Positions 28,988 to 39,089 are shown, numbered from the stretch's first letter. The stretch is 64,000 nt of DNA from Ferirhizobium litorale (GCA_030028905.1 JALDYZ010000002.1:124001-188000); one strand, 5' to 3'. Numbers and translations are program-made. Notes: generated from the letters alone by a model not told the origin.

Positions 28988-29965
28988 TTGAGAATACTGG
29001 ACCCGAAATCGCTGCTGACCGGCGTGCTTGCCGGCATTACCGCCGCACTCCTCGTGCTCGGCGCGAGCGTTCACATGTCCTTCTTCGCCGCCTTCCTCTA
29101 CGCCGCGTCCGCCATGCCGGTGCTGATCGTCGGCCTTGGCTGGGGCGTTCCGTCGGCCATCGTCGCCATCGCGACCGCCGCCGTCGTCGGCGCAGCCAGC
29201 GTTTCGCCGATGTTCGCACTCGCAATGACGCTCGTGACGCTTGCGCCCGCGGGCTGGCTCAGCCGGCTGGCCAACCTTGCGCGCCCGGCATCCGAGATCG
29301 GCGGGCCCGATGACCTTCTTGCCTGGTACCCGCTGTCCGACATCCTGATGCATCTGTGCGCGCTCGTCGCCATCTCGGTGGTCATCATCGGCTACCTGAT
29401 CGGCTACGGCCCCGAACTGACCAACCAGATGGTCGATGTCATGATGACCTCGCTGCAGACGCAGGAACCGTCCTTCGTGACCGACCCCGCTGCGATCGAG
29501 CAGACGAAGCAACTTCTCGTGCTGGTGCTGCCGATGACGCAGGGAGCGCTCTGGGTCATCCTGCTGTTCGCCGCCTACTATCTCGCAGCCCGCATCGTGA
29601 CCGCTTCCGGCCGCAACTTCCGCCCGCGCGAGGACATGCCCTCGGCGCTCAGGATGAACCGGAATGCGATCTTCATCTTCCTCGGCGGACTGCTTGCCTG
29701 CTTCTTCGGCGGCGTACCGGCCATGATCGGCGCTGTCGCCTGCGGCACTTTCGGCGCGGGCTTCCTGCTTGCCGGCTTCGCGGCCCTGCACTACCGCAGC
29801 CGCGGCAAGTCCTGGCGTGTTCCCGTGCTGATCCTCGCATACCTGTCGGCGACCATGCTGTTCCCGGCATTCTTCATTCTCGTTCTCGGACTGGCCGATA
29901 CGCGCCGCGCAATCGCGCTTACCCCAGTCAAGAAACCTGAAAACGCAAGTACGACCAACTCCTGA
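28988..29965 (+). CDS. DUF2232 family integral membrane protein
   Basis: 325 residues with about eight predicted membrane spans and a soluble segment near 155-175. The frame begins with TTG and has AGGA eight bases upstream; no better ATG is near. DUF2232 proteins are predicted membrane proteins placed between rpsR and rplI in many alphaproteobacteria and, as YybS, beside ribosomal genes in Firmicutes. The function is unknown. It may resemble the S-component-like ECF fold, which is speculation. Confidence 0.85.
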   Translation: MRILDPKSLLTGVLAGITAALLVLGASVHMSFFAAFLYAASAMPVLIVGLGWGVPSAIVAIATAAVVGAASVSPMFALAMTLVTLAPAGWLSRLANLARPASEIGGPDDLLAWYPLSDILMHLCALVAISVVIIGYLIGYGPELTNQMVDVMMTSLQTQEPSFVTDPAAIEQTKQLLVLVLPMTQGALWVILLFAAYYLAARIVTASGRNFRPREDMPSALRMNRNAIFIFLGGLLACFFGGVPAMIGAVACGTFGAGFLLAGFAALHYRSRGKSWRVPVLILAYLSATMLFPAFFILVLGLADTRRAIALTPVKKPENASTTNS

Positions 29966-29988
29966 ACTGAAATCGAAAGGAAACGAAC

Positions 29989-30567
29989 ATGGAAGTCATT
30001 CTTCTTGAACGTATCGCAAAGCTCGGCCAGATGGGCGAAACCGTAAAGGTCCGCGACGGCTTTGCCCGCAACTTCCTGCTGCCCCAGGGCAAGGCACTGC
30101 GCGCCAACGCCGCCAACAAGGCCCGCTTCGAAGCCGAGCGTGCAACGCTTGAAGCCCGCAACCTCGAGCGCAAGTCCGAAGCCCAGAAGGTTGCCGACGT
30201 TCTCGGCGGCAAGTCCTTCATCGTCGTGCGCTCCGCCGGCGAAACCGGCCAGCTCTACGGCTCTGTCGCTGCCCGCGACGTCGCCGATATCCTCGCCGCC
30301 GAAGGCTTCAACGTTGGCCGCAACCAGGTCGACCTCAACAACCCGATCAAGGCAATCGGCCTGCACGAAGTTGTTCTGCACCTGCATTCCGAAGTCTCGA
30401 TCACGATCAACCTGAACGTTGCCCGTTCGGCCGACGAAGCCGAGCGTCAGGCCAAGGGCGAGACGCTGACCTCCGCCGATGCGATCTACGGCATTGACGA
30501 GGACGCACTGCGTCCGGAAGACTTCTTCGATCCGAACGCCGACCGCGACGAAGAAGAAGAAGCCTGA
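29989..30567 (+). CDS. rplI: 50S ribosomal protein L9
   Basis: 192 residues, longer than E. coli L9 (149). [36 protein letters not shown] is the conserved N-terminal rRNA-binding domain, followed by the connecting helix and C-terminal domain. An acidic tail (about 165-192, ending DRDEEEEA) accounts for the extra length, as is usual in rhizobia. It ends the ribosomal operon at a strong terminator. Confidence 0.97.
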   Translation: MEVILLERIAKLGQMGETVKVRDGFARNFLLPQGKALRANAANKARFEAERATLEARNLERKSEAQKVADVLGGKSFIVVRSAGETGQLYGSVAARDVADILAAEGFNVGRNQVDLNNPIKAIGLHEVVLHLHSEVSITINLNVARSADEAERQAKGETLTSADAIYGIDEDALRPEDFFDPNADRDEEEEA

Positions 30568-30595
30568 TTCGTCGAGGCATCGCCTCAACGCATTG

Positions 30596-30623
30596 GCCCG
30601 GGTCTTTCGACCCGGGCTTTTTT
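30596..30623 (+). terminator. Intrinsic terminator of the rpsF-rpsR-rplI operon
   Basis: A perfect 9-bp GC-rich stem (30596-30604 with 30609-30617), four-base loop TTTC, then six T residues (30618-30623). It is among the clearest terminators in the window. Confidence 0.92.
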
Positions 30624-30864
30624 GTTTGAACCTGCGCGAATCCGGACGCCGCCGCCCTCCTGTTGCAACAATACAAGTGTCAATCGTCGCAACAGTTGCG
30701 GACAAAAATAGGTCCTTCGCTCGCCCCGGCCTGTGGATCAGTGGAACAACGGGCAGAGAATCAGATACCTTCGCGACTCCTCTCCCATGCGGGTCAAACT
30801 CGTGTTGACCTTTGCCGCGCATGGAAGCAAACCCGTCAATGACTATTCGGAACAGAGATTCGAG

Positions 30865-32364
30865 ATGATCAACGACGCTGCACGCAAGATTGCCAATTCC
30901 AACCCTGCGGAACCGCACTATCGCGAAGCGCCGAACAACGTCGAGGCCGAGCAGGCGCTTCTCGGCGCCATCCTGGTCAATAACGACGCCTACTACCGGG
31001 TGTCGGATTTCCTCAAGCCGCCGCACTTCCACGAACCGCTGCATCGCAAGATCTTCGAGGTGGCCGGCGACATCATCCGCATGGGCCGCACCGCCAATCC
31101 GGTCACGATCAAGACGCATCTTCCAGCCGATTCGAAGGTTGGCGACCTGACCGTCGCCCAGTATCTCGCCCGTCTCGCAGCCGAAGCTGTATCGATCATC
31201 AACGCCGAGGACTATGGCCGCACCATTTACGACCTGGCGCTGCGACGGGCGCTGATCACCATCGGCGAGGATGTGGTCAACATCGCCTACGACGCACCGC
31301 TCGACATGCCGCCGCAAACGCAGATCGAGGATACCGAACGACGGCTTTTCGAACTCGCCGAGAACGGCCGATACGACGGCGGATTCCAATCGTTCAACGA
31401 CGCCGTCTCGCTTGCCATCGACATGGCCGGTGCAGCCTTTGAACGCGATGGCAGCCTTTCCGGTATCTCGACGGGCATTCACTCGCTCGACGCGCGCATG
31501 GGCGGCTTGCAGCGCTCGGACTTGATCGTACTTGCCGGGCGCCCCGGCATGGGCAAGACCTCGCTCGCAACCAATATCGCCTACAACATTGCCGCCGCCT
31601 ACGAATCGGAGGTTCAGGCCGACGGTTCGATGAGCGCGAAGAATGGCGGCGTCGTCGGTTTCTATTCGCTGGAAATGTCGTCGGAACAGCTTGCTACCCG
31701 CATCATCTCCGAGCAGACCGAAGTTTCGTCCTCGAAGATCCGCCGCGGCGACATCACCGAAGCCGACTTCGAGAAACTTGTCGCCTGTTCACAGATGATG
31801 CAGAAGGTGCCCCTTTACATCGACCAGACCGGCGGCATCTCGATTGCCCAGCTTGCCGCCCGCGCCCGTCGCCTGAAGCGGCAACGCGGCCTCGACTGCC
31901 TGGTGGTCGACTATATCCAGCTGATGACTGGGTCCGGCAAGTCGAGCGACAATCGCGTCCAGGAGATCACCCAGATCACGACCGGCCTCAAGGCGCTCGG
32001 CAAGGAACTGAACGTCCCGATCATCGCGCTGTCGCAGCTCTCCCGCCAGGTGGAAAGTCGCGAGGACAAGCGCCCGCAGCTCTCCGACCTGCGTGAATCG
32101 GGCTCCATCGAGCAGGACGCCGACGTGGTGCTCTTCGTGTTCCGCGAGGAATATTATGTCAAGAACTCCGAACCGCGCGATCCCCACGATCCGAAATACG
32201 CCGAATGGGAAGCCCTGTTCGACAAGGTGAAGGGTACCGCCGACGTCATCATTGCCAAGCAGCGCCACGGACCGACCGGTACGGTGAAGCTGGCATTCCA
32301 GTCGGAATTTACCCGCTTTGCGGATCTGGCCGACCCGTCGTTCTCGCAGTACGAAGAGCACTGA
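30865..32364 (+). CDS. dnaB: Replicative DNA helicase
   Basis: 499 residues. Helicase of the replication fork. The N-terminal domain contains NNVEAEQALLGAILVNN; the RecA-like core has Walker A GRPGMGKTS, Walker B LVVDYIQLM and the arginine-finger region near IAKQRHGPTGTV. The start MINDAARK at 30865 fits homologues; in-frame starts up to 30733 add unrelated residues. No intein is present. A 297-base gap with the L9 terminator separates it from rplI. Confidence 0.97.
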   Translation: MINDAARKIANSNPAEPHYREAPNNVEAEQALLGAILVNNDAYYRVSDFLKPPHFHEPLHRKIFEVAGDIIRMGRTANPVTIKTHLPADSKVGDLTVAQYLARLAAEAVSIINAEDYGRTIYDLALRRALITIGEDVVNIAYDAPLDMPPQTQIEDTERRLFELAENGRYDGGFQSFNDAVSLAIDMAGAAFERDGSLSGISTGIHSLDARMGGLQRSDLIVLAGRPGMGKTSLATNIAYNIAAAYESEVQADGSMSAKNGGVVGFYSLEMSSEQLATRIISEQTEVSSSKIRRGDITEADFEKLVACSQMMQKVPLYIDQTGGISIAQLAARARRLKRQRGLDCLVVDYIQLMTGSGKSSDNRVQEITQITTGLKALGKELNVPIIALSQLSRQVESREDKRPQLSDLRESGSIEQDADVVLFVFREEYYVKNSEPRDPHDPKYAEWEALFDKVKGTADVIIAKQRHGPTGTVKLAFQSEFTRFADLADPSFSQYEEH

Positions 32365-32465
32365 CAACAGCCCTGCACTCTGCCCTTGGCGGCCATGCCC
32401 GCGGCGGGGTGCAACCGCAATCCGGTTCGCCTTATGGGTGGCCCCAGGTGCGGGAGGAGGATGAA

Positions 32466-33632
32466 ATGACCTTCAGTACCGATGAAACCTCGGAATTCGA
32501 AGCTTTCGACACTGCCGCGCTACGGCTGACGGTCGATCTGGCCGCGATCGTTGACAACTGGCGGACGATGGCCCGTCTCTCCGGCAAGGCGCGTACGGCG
32601 GCCGTCGTGAAGGCGGACGCCTATGGCCTCGGCATCGAGGATGTCGGCCAGGCGCTTTATCATGCCGGTGCGCGCGACTTCTTCGTCGCCGTTCCATCGG
32701 AGGGTGTCTCACTACGCCCCTACGCACCGGAGGCGCGGATTTTCGTGCTTTCGGGCATCTGGCCCGGACAGGAAGGCTACTTCTTCGGCCACGATCTCGT
32801 TCCGGTGATCGCGTCGGAGCAGCAGGTGGCCTTCTGGACGGGCTGTGTTGCCGAAAACGGAGACCACCCTTGCGCGCTGCAGGTCGACACCGGATTCAAT
32901 CGGCTGGGGCTTCCTCTCGACGATGCGCTGGAACTTGCGCAAGACAGTTCGCGCCCGGCCAGCCTTTCCCCTGTCCTCGTCATGAGCCACCTCGCCTGCG
33001 GCGACGACCCGATGTCGCCGATGAACCGGCTGCAACTCGAATCATTCCATAAAGTTAGCGCCGCCTTTGAAGGAATCGAATCAAGTCTTTCGGCATCGGC
33101 CGGCATCTTTCTCGGCTCAGCCTACCACTTCGATCTCACCCGCCCCGGCATCGGCCTCTACGGTGGCCAGGCCTCGACGATCGCCACGCATCCGATGCGC
33201 CCGGCCGCGATCGCCGAAGCCCGCATCCTCCAGATTCGGGAAGCAAGTATCGGGGAGACCGTGAGCTATGGCGGCATGCACAAGGTCGATCGCGACAGCC
33301 GCCTTGCCGTGGCCTCCGTCGGCTATGCCGATGGCTACATGCGCAACCTTTCGGGTGCCGGGGTTCCGCTTCGAGACACCGTTGAGGCTGGCGGCTTCGG
33401 TTTCATCGCCGGCCACCGCGTGCCGATCGTCGGTCGCGTCACCATGGACCTGACGATCTTCGACATTACCGAATTGCCGGAAAACGCAGTTCGCGTAGGC
33501 GACTACATCGAACTCTTCGGCCGGAATATCACCATAGACGAGGTCGCGCGTGCGGCTGGAACCATCGGCTACGAAATCCTGACCGGGATCGGCCTGCGCT
33601 ACGAGCGAAACTACCAGGTCGAAGTGGAATAG
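32466..33632 (+). CDS. alr: Alanine racemase
   Basis: 388 residues. It converts L- to D-alanine for peptidoglycan. The pyridoxal phosphate lysine is K49 in AAVVKADAYGLG, the catalytic tyrosine is in ETVSYGGMHKV and MDLTIFDIT is in the C-terminal beta domain. A strong GGAGGAGG site precedes the start. It ends five bases from the convergent LysE-type gene. Whether it is the biosynthetic or catabolic enzyme cannot be told. Confidence 0.95.
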   Translation: MTFSTDETSEFEAFDTAALRLTVDLAAIVDNWRTMARLSGKARTAAVVKADAYGLGIEDVGQALYHAGARDFFVAVPSEGVSLRPYAPEARIFVLSGIWPGQEGYFFGHDLVPVIASEQQVAFWTGCVAENGDHPCALQVDTGFNRLGLPLDDALELAQDSSRPASLSPVLVMSHLACGDDPMSPMNRLQLESFHKVSAAFEGIESSLSASAGIFLGSAYHFDLTRPGIGLYGGQASTIATHPMRPAAIAEARILQIREASIGETVSYGGMHKVDRDSRLAVASVGYADGYMRNLSGAGVPLRDTVEAGGFGFIAGHRVPIVGRVTMDLTIFDITELPENAVRVGDYIELFGRNITIDEVARAAGTIGYEILTGIGLRYERNYQVEVE

Positions 33633-33637
33633 CCCGC

Positions 33638-34273
33638 TCAACGGCTCGTCAGCGCAAGACGCACGCCAAGAGCGACGAAAAATGCGCCGAGCCCGCGATC
33701 GAGCCAGAGGCCAATCTTCCTGTTGCGCTTGACGAGATCGCCAAGGCGGCCGCCCGCAAGAATCAGGGGTGGCTCGATGAAGGCGGCGACAACGATGATC
33801 ATCCCGCCGTGAACGGCGAGTTGCAACCATACCGGGCCGGCGCCCTCAACGACGAACTGCGGCAGGAAGGCGAGGAAGAAGATGGCGACTTTCGGATTGA
33901 GCAGGGAGACCAGAACACCCTGCCGGTAGATGCGGGTGCATTGCGCGGTCTCGCCCGCTTCCTTGATAAATCCGCCCTCGCCGCTCGATCGCAGCGCCTG
34001 GATGCCCAGCCAGACGAGATAGATCGCTCCAATCCATTTGACCGCAGAGAACGCGACCGCAGAGGCCGCCAGGATCGCCGACAGCCCGAAGGCCGCAAGC
34101 AACACATGCATGCATGCGCCGGACCATATCCCGAAGACCGCTGCGAAGCCTGCTCGGGTTCCGTTCCTGATCGTGTGGCCAAGAATAAAGGCGATGTCCG
34201 GCCCGGGCGAAAGGTTCAACAGAAGGGCGGTTGTCAGAAAAGCAACCCAATGAGCAAGCGAATAGTCGAGCAT
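33638..34273 (-). CDS. LysE/RhtB family amino acid exporter
   Basis: 211 residues, six predicted membrane spans. The first span region ends in the family motif NLSPGPDIAFILGHTIRNG and SLLNPKVAIFFLAFLPQFV is the conserved mid-protein block. The start MLDYSLAHWVAF is preferred over an upstream ATG 26 codons earlier. Substrate (threonine, homoserine lactone or other) is unknown. It is divergent from radA. Confidence 0.9.
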   Translation of the reverse strand: MLDYSLAHWVAFLTTALLLNLSPGPDIAFILGHTIRNGTRAGFAAVFGIWSGACMHVLLAAFGLSAILAASAVAFSAVKWIGAIYLVWLGIQALRSSGEGGFIKEAGETAQCTRIYRQGVLVSLLNPKVAIFFLAFLPQFVVEGAGPVWLQLAVHGGMIIVVAAFIEPPLILAGGRLGDLVKRNRKIGLWLDRGLGAFFVALGVRLALTSR

Positions 34274-34414
34274 GGCGTGTCCATCGTTTGAAGGCTCGAT
34301 GCTGCCACCGCGATTGCTGATGGGAAAATCATTAGTTTTGATCGGTGCCACAAGTCATTATCTAGAGCGAATGCGATTCGGGCGCCTCGGCGCTTCACAT
34401 GGAAACAAGATCTT

Positions 34415-35818
34415 ATGGCCAAGGCCCGCACTCAATTCATCTGCCAGAACTGCGGCACGGTTCACAACCGCTGGGCGGGCAAGTGCGACGGATGCGGCGA
34501 GTGGAACACCATCGTCGAGGAAGATCCGATGGGCGGCATCGGCGCAGGGCCCGGCAAGGTTCCGAAGAAGGGGCGCGCGGTGGCGCTGACCGCGCTCTCC
34601 GGCGAGATCGAGGAAGCCCCCCGGATCCACACCGGCATTTCCGAACTCGACCGCGCAACGGGCGGCGGTTTTGTGCGCGGCTCGGCGGTACTGGTCGGCG
34701 GCGACCCCGGCATCGGCAAGTCGACGCTCCTGATGCAGGCCGCAGCCGCCCTCTCCCGGCGCGGCCACCGCATCATCTATGTTTCCGGCGAGGAAGCTGT
34801 CGCCCAGGTGCGGCTGCGCGCCCAGCGCCTCGACGCCGCCAGCACCGAAGTCCTGCTGGCCGCCGAGACCAATGTCGAGGACATCCTTGCAACCCTGTCC
34901 GAGGGCAAGCGCCCGGACCTCGTCATCGTCGATTCCATCCAGACGCTGTGGAGCGACACGGCGGATTCGGCCCCCGGGACCGTGACGCAGGTTCGCACGG
35001 GCGTCCAGGCGATGATCCGTTTTGCCAAGCAGACCGGCGCCACGATGGTGCTTGTCGGCCATGTGACCAAGGAAGGCCAGATCGCCGGTCCGCGGGTGGT
35101 CGAGCACATGGTCGACGCGGTGCTCTACTTCGAGGGCGACCGCGGTCATCACTACCGCATCCTCAGGACCGTCAAGAACCGCTTCGGCCCAACCGACGAA
35201 ATCGGCGTGTTCGAAATGTCGGACAAGGGTCTTCGCGAAGTCGCCAATCCATCCGAGTTGTTTCTAGGCGAGCGCAACGCCACCTCCCCGGGTGCAGCGG
35301 TCTTTGCCGGCATGGAGGGGACACGGCCCGTGTTGGTCGAGGTGCAGGCGCTCGTCGCCCCGACCTCGCTCGGTACGCCGCGCCGCGCCGTCGTCGGATG
35401 GGACTCCGCCCGGCTGTCGATGATCCTCGCCGTTCTCGAGGCCCATTGCGGCGTGCGGCTTGGCCAGCACGACGTCTATCTCAACGTCGCGGGCGGATAT
35501 CGCGTATCCGAGCCCGCTGCCGATCTTGCGGTTGCCTCTGCACTGGTTTCGTCGCTTGCCGGTCTTGCCCTTCCGGCCGATTGCGTCTATTTCGGCGAAG
35601 TCAGCTTGTCCGGCGCGATCCGGCCGGTTGCGCACACCGCCCAGCGCCTCAAGGAAGCCGAAAAGCTCGGTTTCTCTTCCGCCCTTCTGCCTACGGCCTC
35701 TGCCGATCTTCCCAAGGGAAACGGTGGCCAGTGGAATGAAATCGAGAGCTTGCCGGACCTGGTGGCGCGCATCGCCGGCTCCAAGGGAGCGCTGCAGCGC
35801 GCCGAACAAGAGGAATGA
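34415..35818 (+). CDS. radA: DNA repair protein RadA
   Basis: 467 residues. RadA is a RecA-like branch-migration helicase. The N-terminal zinc finger uses C10, C13, C24 and C27; Walker A GGDPGIGKST is at 95-104; the RadA-specific KNRFG motif is present, and the C-terminal part is Lon protease-like without the catalytic role. cvpA and purF follow on the same strand. Confidence 0.97.
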   Translation: MAKARTQFICQNCGTVHNRWAGKCDGCGEWNTIVEEDPMGGIGAGPGKVPKKGRAVALTALSGEIEEAPRIHTGISELDRATGGGFVRGSAVLVGGDPGIGKSTLLMQAAAALSRRGHRIIYVSGEEAVAQVRLRAQRLDAASTEVLLAAETNVEDILATLSEGKRPDLVIVDSIQTLWSDTADSAPGTVTQVRTGVQAMIRFAKQTGATMVLVGHVTKEGQIAGPRVVEHMVDAVLYFEGDRGHHYRILRTVKNRFGPTDEIGVFEMSDKGLREVANPSELFLGERNATSPGAAVFAGMEGTRPVLVEVQALVAPTSLGTPRRAVVGWDSARLSMILAVLEAHCGVRLGQHDVYLNVAGGYRVSEPAADLAVASALVSSLAGLALPADCVYFGEVSLSGAIRPVAHTAQRLKEAEKLGFSSALLPTASADLPKGNGGQWNEIESLPDLVARIAGSKGALQRAEQEE

Positions 35819-35913
35819 TGCACAAGTACCGACCGGCATCGACATCAAAAATGGACAATATGGCACGTCGGCCTTCGCGACTCTCGGCAGGCCGGATTTG
35901 GAGTGGAAAATAA

Positions 35914-36522
35914 ATGCCCATTACGATTTTTGACGGAATAGTCATTGGCATCGTGCTGTTCTCCGCCATGCTCGCCATGGTGCGCGGTTTTTCTCGGGAA
36001 GTCCTCTCTATCGCGAGCTGGGGCGGTTCGGCCGCCGCCGCATACTATCTCTATCCGGTGCTGGTTCCCTATGCGAAGAACTACACCGACGACGACCGCA
36101 TCGCCATCGCCGGTTCGGTTGCCCTCGTCTTCATCATCGCGCTGATCGTCATTTCCTTCATTACGATGAAGATCGCCGACTTCATCATCGACAGCCGCAT
36201 CGGTGCCCTTGACCGTACGTTGGGCTTCCTGTTTGGCGCCGCTCGCGGTATCCTGCTTCTGGTGGTGGCCGTGGCCTTCTGGAATTGGCTCGTGGATACC
36301 GCCCACCGCCCGGACTGGGTCAACAACGCGAAATCCAAGCCTTTCCTCGATGCGCTTGTCGTGAAGCTGGAAGCCGTTCTGCCGGACGATATCGAACCGC
36401 AGATCCGCGCCCGCATCACCGGCAAGCAAGCGCCGGAGGAAGCCGCTCCGGAGGGAACCGGTGGCGAAGGGGAAAATACCGAGCCTGCGCCCGCAGAGGA
36501 AGTGCCGCCTACAGACGGTTGA
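35914..36522 (+). CDS. cvpA: CvpA family membrane protein
   Basis: 202 residues with four membrane spans in the first ~130 residues (start ITIFDGIVIGIVLFSAMLAM) and a C-terminal Pro/Glu-rich tail. In E. coli cvpA, required for colicin V production, lies upstream of purF, and the same order holds here. The molecular role is unsettled. Confidence 0.92.
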   Translation: MPITIFDGIVIGIVLFSAMLAMVRGFSREVLSIASWGGSAAAAYYLYPVLVPYAKNYTDDDRIAIAGSVALVFIIALIVISFITMKIADFIIDSRIGALDRTLGFLFGAARGILLLVVAVAFWNWLVDTAHRPDWVNNAKSKPFLDALVVKLEAVLPDDIEPQIRARITGKQAPEEAAPEGTGGEGENTEPAPAEEVPPTDG

Positions 36523-36586
36523 CAATCTGTTCGGTCACTTGATCTGGCGCATCGCCGGGGCCATTTGGGGGGAAACGAGAATTCTG

Positions 36587-36610
36587 CCGTTCCGGCCAGT
36601 GCCGGAGCGG
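36587..36610 (+). terminator. Possible weak terminator between cvpA and purF
   Basis: A 10-bp stem (36587-36596 with 36601-36610, one T-G wobble) with four-base loop CAGT is followed by CTTTC only. It may attenuate rather than stop transcription into purF. Confidence 0.35.
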
Positions 36611-36664
36611 CTTTCGCATTACCGCTAACGCGTAACCTTTCTGAGAGAGCAGAGGCCTGCAGCA

Positions 36665-38155
36665 ATGAACCAGTCACATTCGTTCCGGCTCAACGAGGAA
36701 ATCGACGGCGATACACTGCATGAGGAATGCGGCGTATTCGGCATCCTCGGGCATACCGACGCGGCCACACTGACGGCGCTCGGCCTGCACGCCCTCCAGC
36801 ATCGCGGCCAGGAAGCAGCCGGCATCGTCTCCTTCGACGGCAAGCGCTTCTTCCAAGAACGCCACATGGGTCTCGTCGGCGACCACTACACCAATCCAAC
36901 CACCATCGCCCGCCTGCCCGGCAGCATGGCGATCGGCCACACCCGCTACTCCACGACCGGCGAAGTGGCGATGCGCAACGTGCAACCGCTCTTCGCCGAA
37001 CTCGAAGAAGGCGGCATCGCCATTGCCCACAATGGCAACTTCACCAATGGCCTCACCCTTCGCCGCCAGATCATCGCGACCGGTGCCATCTGTCAGTCGA
37101 CCTCCGATACCGAAGTCGTCCTTCACCTGATCGCCCGCTCCCGCCACGCCTCCACCTCCGACCGCTTCATCGACGCTATCCGCCAGATGGAAGGCGGCTA
37201 TTCGATGCTGGCGATGACCCGGACCAAGCTGATTGCCGCCCGGGACCCGATCGGCATCCGTCCCCTGGTCATGGGCGAACTCGACGGCAAGCCGATCTTC
37301 TGCTCGGAAACCTGCGCCCTCGACATCATCGGTGCAAAATACATCCGCGACGTGGAGAACGGCGAAGTCATCATCTGCGAGATCCAGGCCGACGGCTCGA
37401 TCAGCATCGACGCGCGCAAGCCTGTGAAACCGCAGCCGGAGCGCCTCTGCCTGTTCGAATATGTCTATTTCGCCCGCCCGGATTCAGTCGTTGGCGGCCG
37501 CAACGTCTATACGACGCGCAAGAACATGGGCATCAATCTCGCCAAGGAAGCGCCGATCGACGCCGACGTCATCGTGCCGGTTCCCGATGGCGGCACCCCG
37601 GCCGCGCTCGGCTACGCCCAGGAGAGCGGCATTCCCTTCGAATACGGCATCATCCGTAACCACTATGTCGGCCGCACCTTCATCGAGCCGACGCAGCAGA
37701 TCCGCGCCTTCGGCGTGAAGCTCAAGCACTCGGCCAACCGCGCCATCATCAAGGACAAGCGGGTCGTTCTCGTCGACGATTCCATCGTCCGCGGCACCAC
37801 CTCGCTGAAGATCGTACAGATGATCCGCGAGGCCGGCGCCAAGGAAGTGCACATCCGCGTCGCCAGCCCGATGATCTTCTTCCCCGACTTCTACGGCATC
37901 GACACGCCGGACGCCGACAAGCTGCTGGCCAACCAGTATGCCGACGTCGACGCCATGGCCAAGTACATCGGCGCCGACTCTCTTGCCTTCCTGTCGATCG
38001 ACGGTCTCTATCGCGCCGTCGGCGGCGAGGACCGCAACCCTGCCCGGCCGCAGTTCACGGACCACTACTTCACCGGCGACTATCCGACCCGCCTGCTCGA
38101 CCAGAACGGCGAAGCCATGGGTACGAAGCTCTCCATGCTCGCCAGCAACGGCTGA
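36665..38155 (+). CDS. purF: Amidophosphoribosyltransferase
   Basis: 496 residues. It makes 5-phosphoribosylamine from PRPP and glutamine, the first step of purine synthesis. An N-terminal propeptide of 21 residues precedes C22 (EECGVFG), the N-terminal nucleophile of the mature glutaminase domain. The PRPP loop VVLVDDSIVRGTTS marks the transferase domain. Confidence 0.97.
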   Translation: MNQSHSFRLNEEIDGDTLHEECGVFGILGHTDAATLTALGLHALQHRGQEAAGIVSFDGKRFFQERHMGLVGDHYTNPTTIARLPGSMAIGHTRYSTTGEVAMRNVQPLFAELEEGGIAIAHNGNFTNGLTLRRQIIATGAICQSTSDTEVVLHLIARSRHASTSDRFIDAIRQMEGGYSMLAMTRTKLIAARDPIGIRPLVMGELDGKPIFCSETCALDIIGAKYIRDVENGEVIICEIQADGSISIDARKPVKPQPERLCLFEYVYFARPDSVVGGRNVYTTRKNMGINLAKEAPIDADVIVPVPDGGTPAALGYAQESGIPFEYGIIRNHYVGRTFIEPTQQIRAFGVKLKHSANRAIIKDKRVVLVDDSIVRGTTSLKIVQMIREAGAKEVHIRVASPMIFFPDFYGIDTPDADKLLANQYADVDAMAKYIGADSLAFLSIDGLYRAVGGEDRNPARPQFTDHYFTGDYPTRLLDQNGEAMGTKLSMLASNG

Positions 38156-38180
38156 GCCGAAGCTACTTTTTTCGCGACCA

Positions 38181-38212
38181 GGCTGCGGGATCTTTCGGCC
38201 CGCAGCCTTTTT
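38181..38212 (+). terminator. Intrinsic terminator of purF
   Basis: A perfect 9-bp stem (38181-38189 with 38199-38207) with a nine-base loop and five T residues (38208-38212), 25 bases past the purF stop. Confidence 0.88.
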
Positions 38213-38257
38213 CTTTTCGGCGCGACAATTTGTGGGTGCTGCAACAAAGGCCCGATA

Positions 38258-38286
38258 TTGCGCTTGTCCGTCGCCGACGGTTATAG
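38258..38286 (+). promoter_or_regulatory. Candidate promoter of the short-chain dehydrogenase gene
   Basis: TTGCGC (38258-38263) and TTATAG (38281-38286) are spaced by 17 bases, about 60 bases before the ATG and downstream of the purF terminator. Similarity to the housekeeping consensus is fair. Confidence 0.4.
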
Positions 38287-38348
38287 AGGCGGCAACGAGC
38301 CGGGGAACGATACTGTTTTCCCGAACATAAGGGCATGGGGAGCGGAGC

Positions 38349-39089
38349 ATGAACGTCAATCTCAAGGACAGGATCGCAGTCGTCACCGGCGCATCGCGCG
38401 GCATCGGCTATTTCACGGCGCTCGAACTTGCGAAGGCCGGTGCCCACGTCATCGCCTGCGCGCGCACGGTCGGGGGCCTTGAGGAACTCGATGACGCAAT
38501 CAAGGCCGTTGGCAGCTCGGCGACGCTCGTTCCGTTCGACCTTGCCGACATGAAGGCGATCGACGGACTTGGCGCGGCGATCGCGGAGCGCTGGGGCAAG
38601 CTCGACATCCTCGTCGCCAATGCCGGCGTGCTCGGAACGATCTCGCCGATCGGCCACACCGAGGCGAAGGTCTTTGAGAAGGTGATGAACATCAATGTCG
38701 TCGCCACCTGGCGGCTGATCCGCTCGCTCGAGCCGCTGCTCTTAAAATCGGATGCCGGTCGCGCGATCATCCTGTCATCCGGCGTCGCCCACAACGTGCG
38801 TCCCTTCTGGGGCGCTTATGCCGCATCAAAGGCTGCTGTCGAAACGCTGGCGCGGACCTGGGCGGCAGAGACCCAACGCACCAACCTGCGCATCAACAGC
38901 GTCAATCCCGGTGCCACTCGTACCGCCATGCGCGCCCAGGCGATGCCCGGCGAGGATCCGAACGATCTGCCGCATCCTTCCGAAGTGGCCGCCAAGCTTC
39001 TGCCGCTGCTTTCGCCCGAAATGACCGAAACCGGCAAGCTTTTCAACGTGCGCGAAGGCCGGATGCAGGACTACCGGCTGCCCGAATAA
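38349..39089 (+). CDS. Short-chain dehydrogenase/reductase
   Basis: 246 residues. VVTGASRGIGYFTALELAKAG binds the nucleotide, NAG follows at about 95 and the active-site AYAASKAA supplies Tyr and Lys, with Ser in IILSSGVAH. The substrate is unknown. It is a single-gene unit between the purF terminator and the cysS promoter. Confidence 0.9.
   Translation: MNVNLKDRIAVVTGASRGIGYFTALELAKAGAHVIACARTVGGLEELDDAIKAVGSSATLVPFDLADMKAIDGLGAAIAERWGKLDILVANAGVLGTISPIGHTEAKVFEKVMNINVVATWRLIRSLEPLLLKSDAGRAIILSSGVAHNVRPFWGAYAASKAAVETLARTWAAETQRTNLRINSVNPGATRTAMRAQAMPGEDPNDLPHPSEVAAKLLPLLSPEMTETGKLFNVREGRMQDYRLPE

Noticed and set aside
30733-30864. N-terminal extension of dnaB by up to 44 codons
   Set aside because: The extra residues have no DnaB character and the segment lies in a non-coding gap after the L9 terminator.
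29791-31482. 563-codon minus-strand frame across DUF2232, rplI and dnaB
   Set aside because: Antisense to three well-supported genes.
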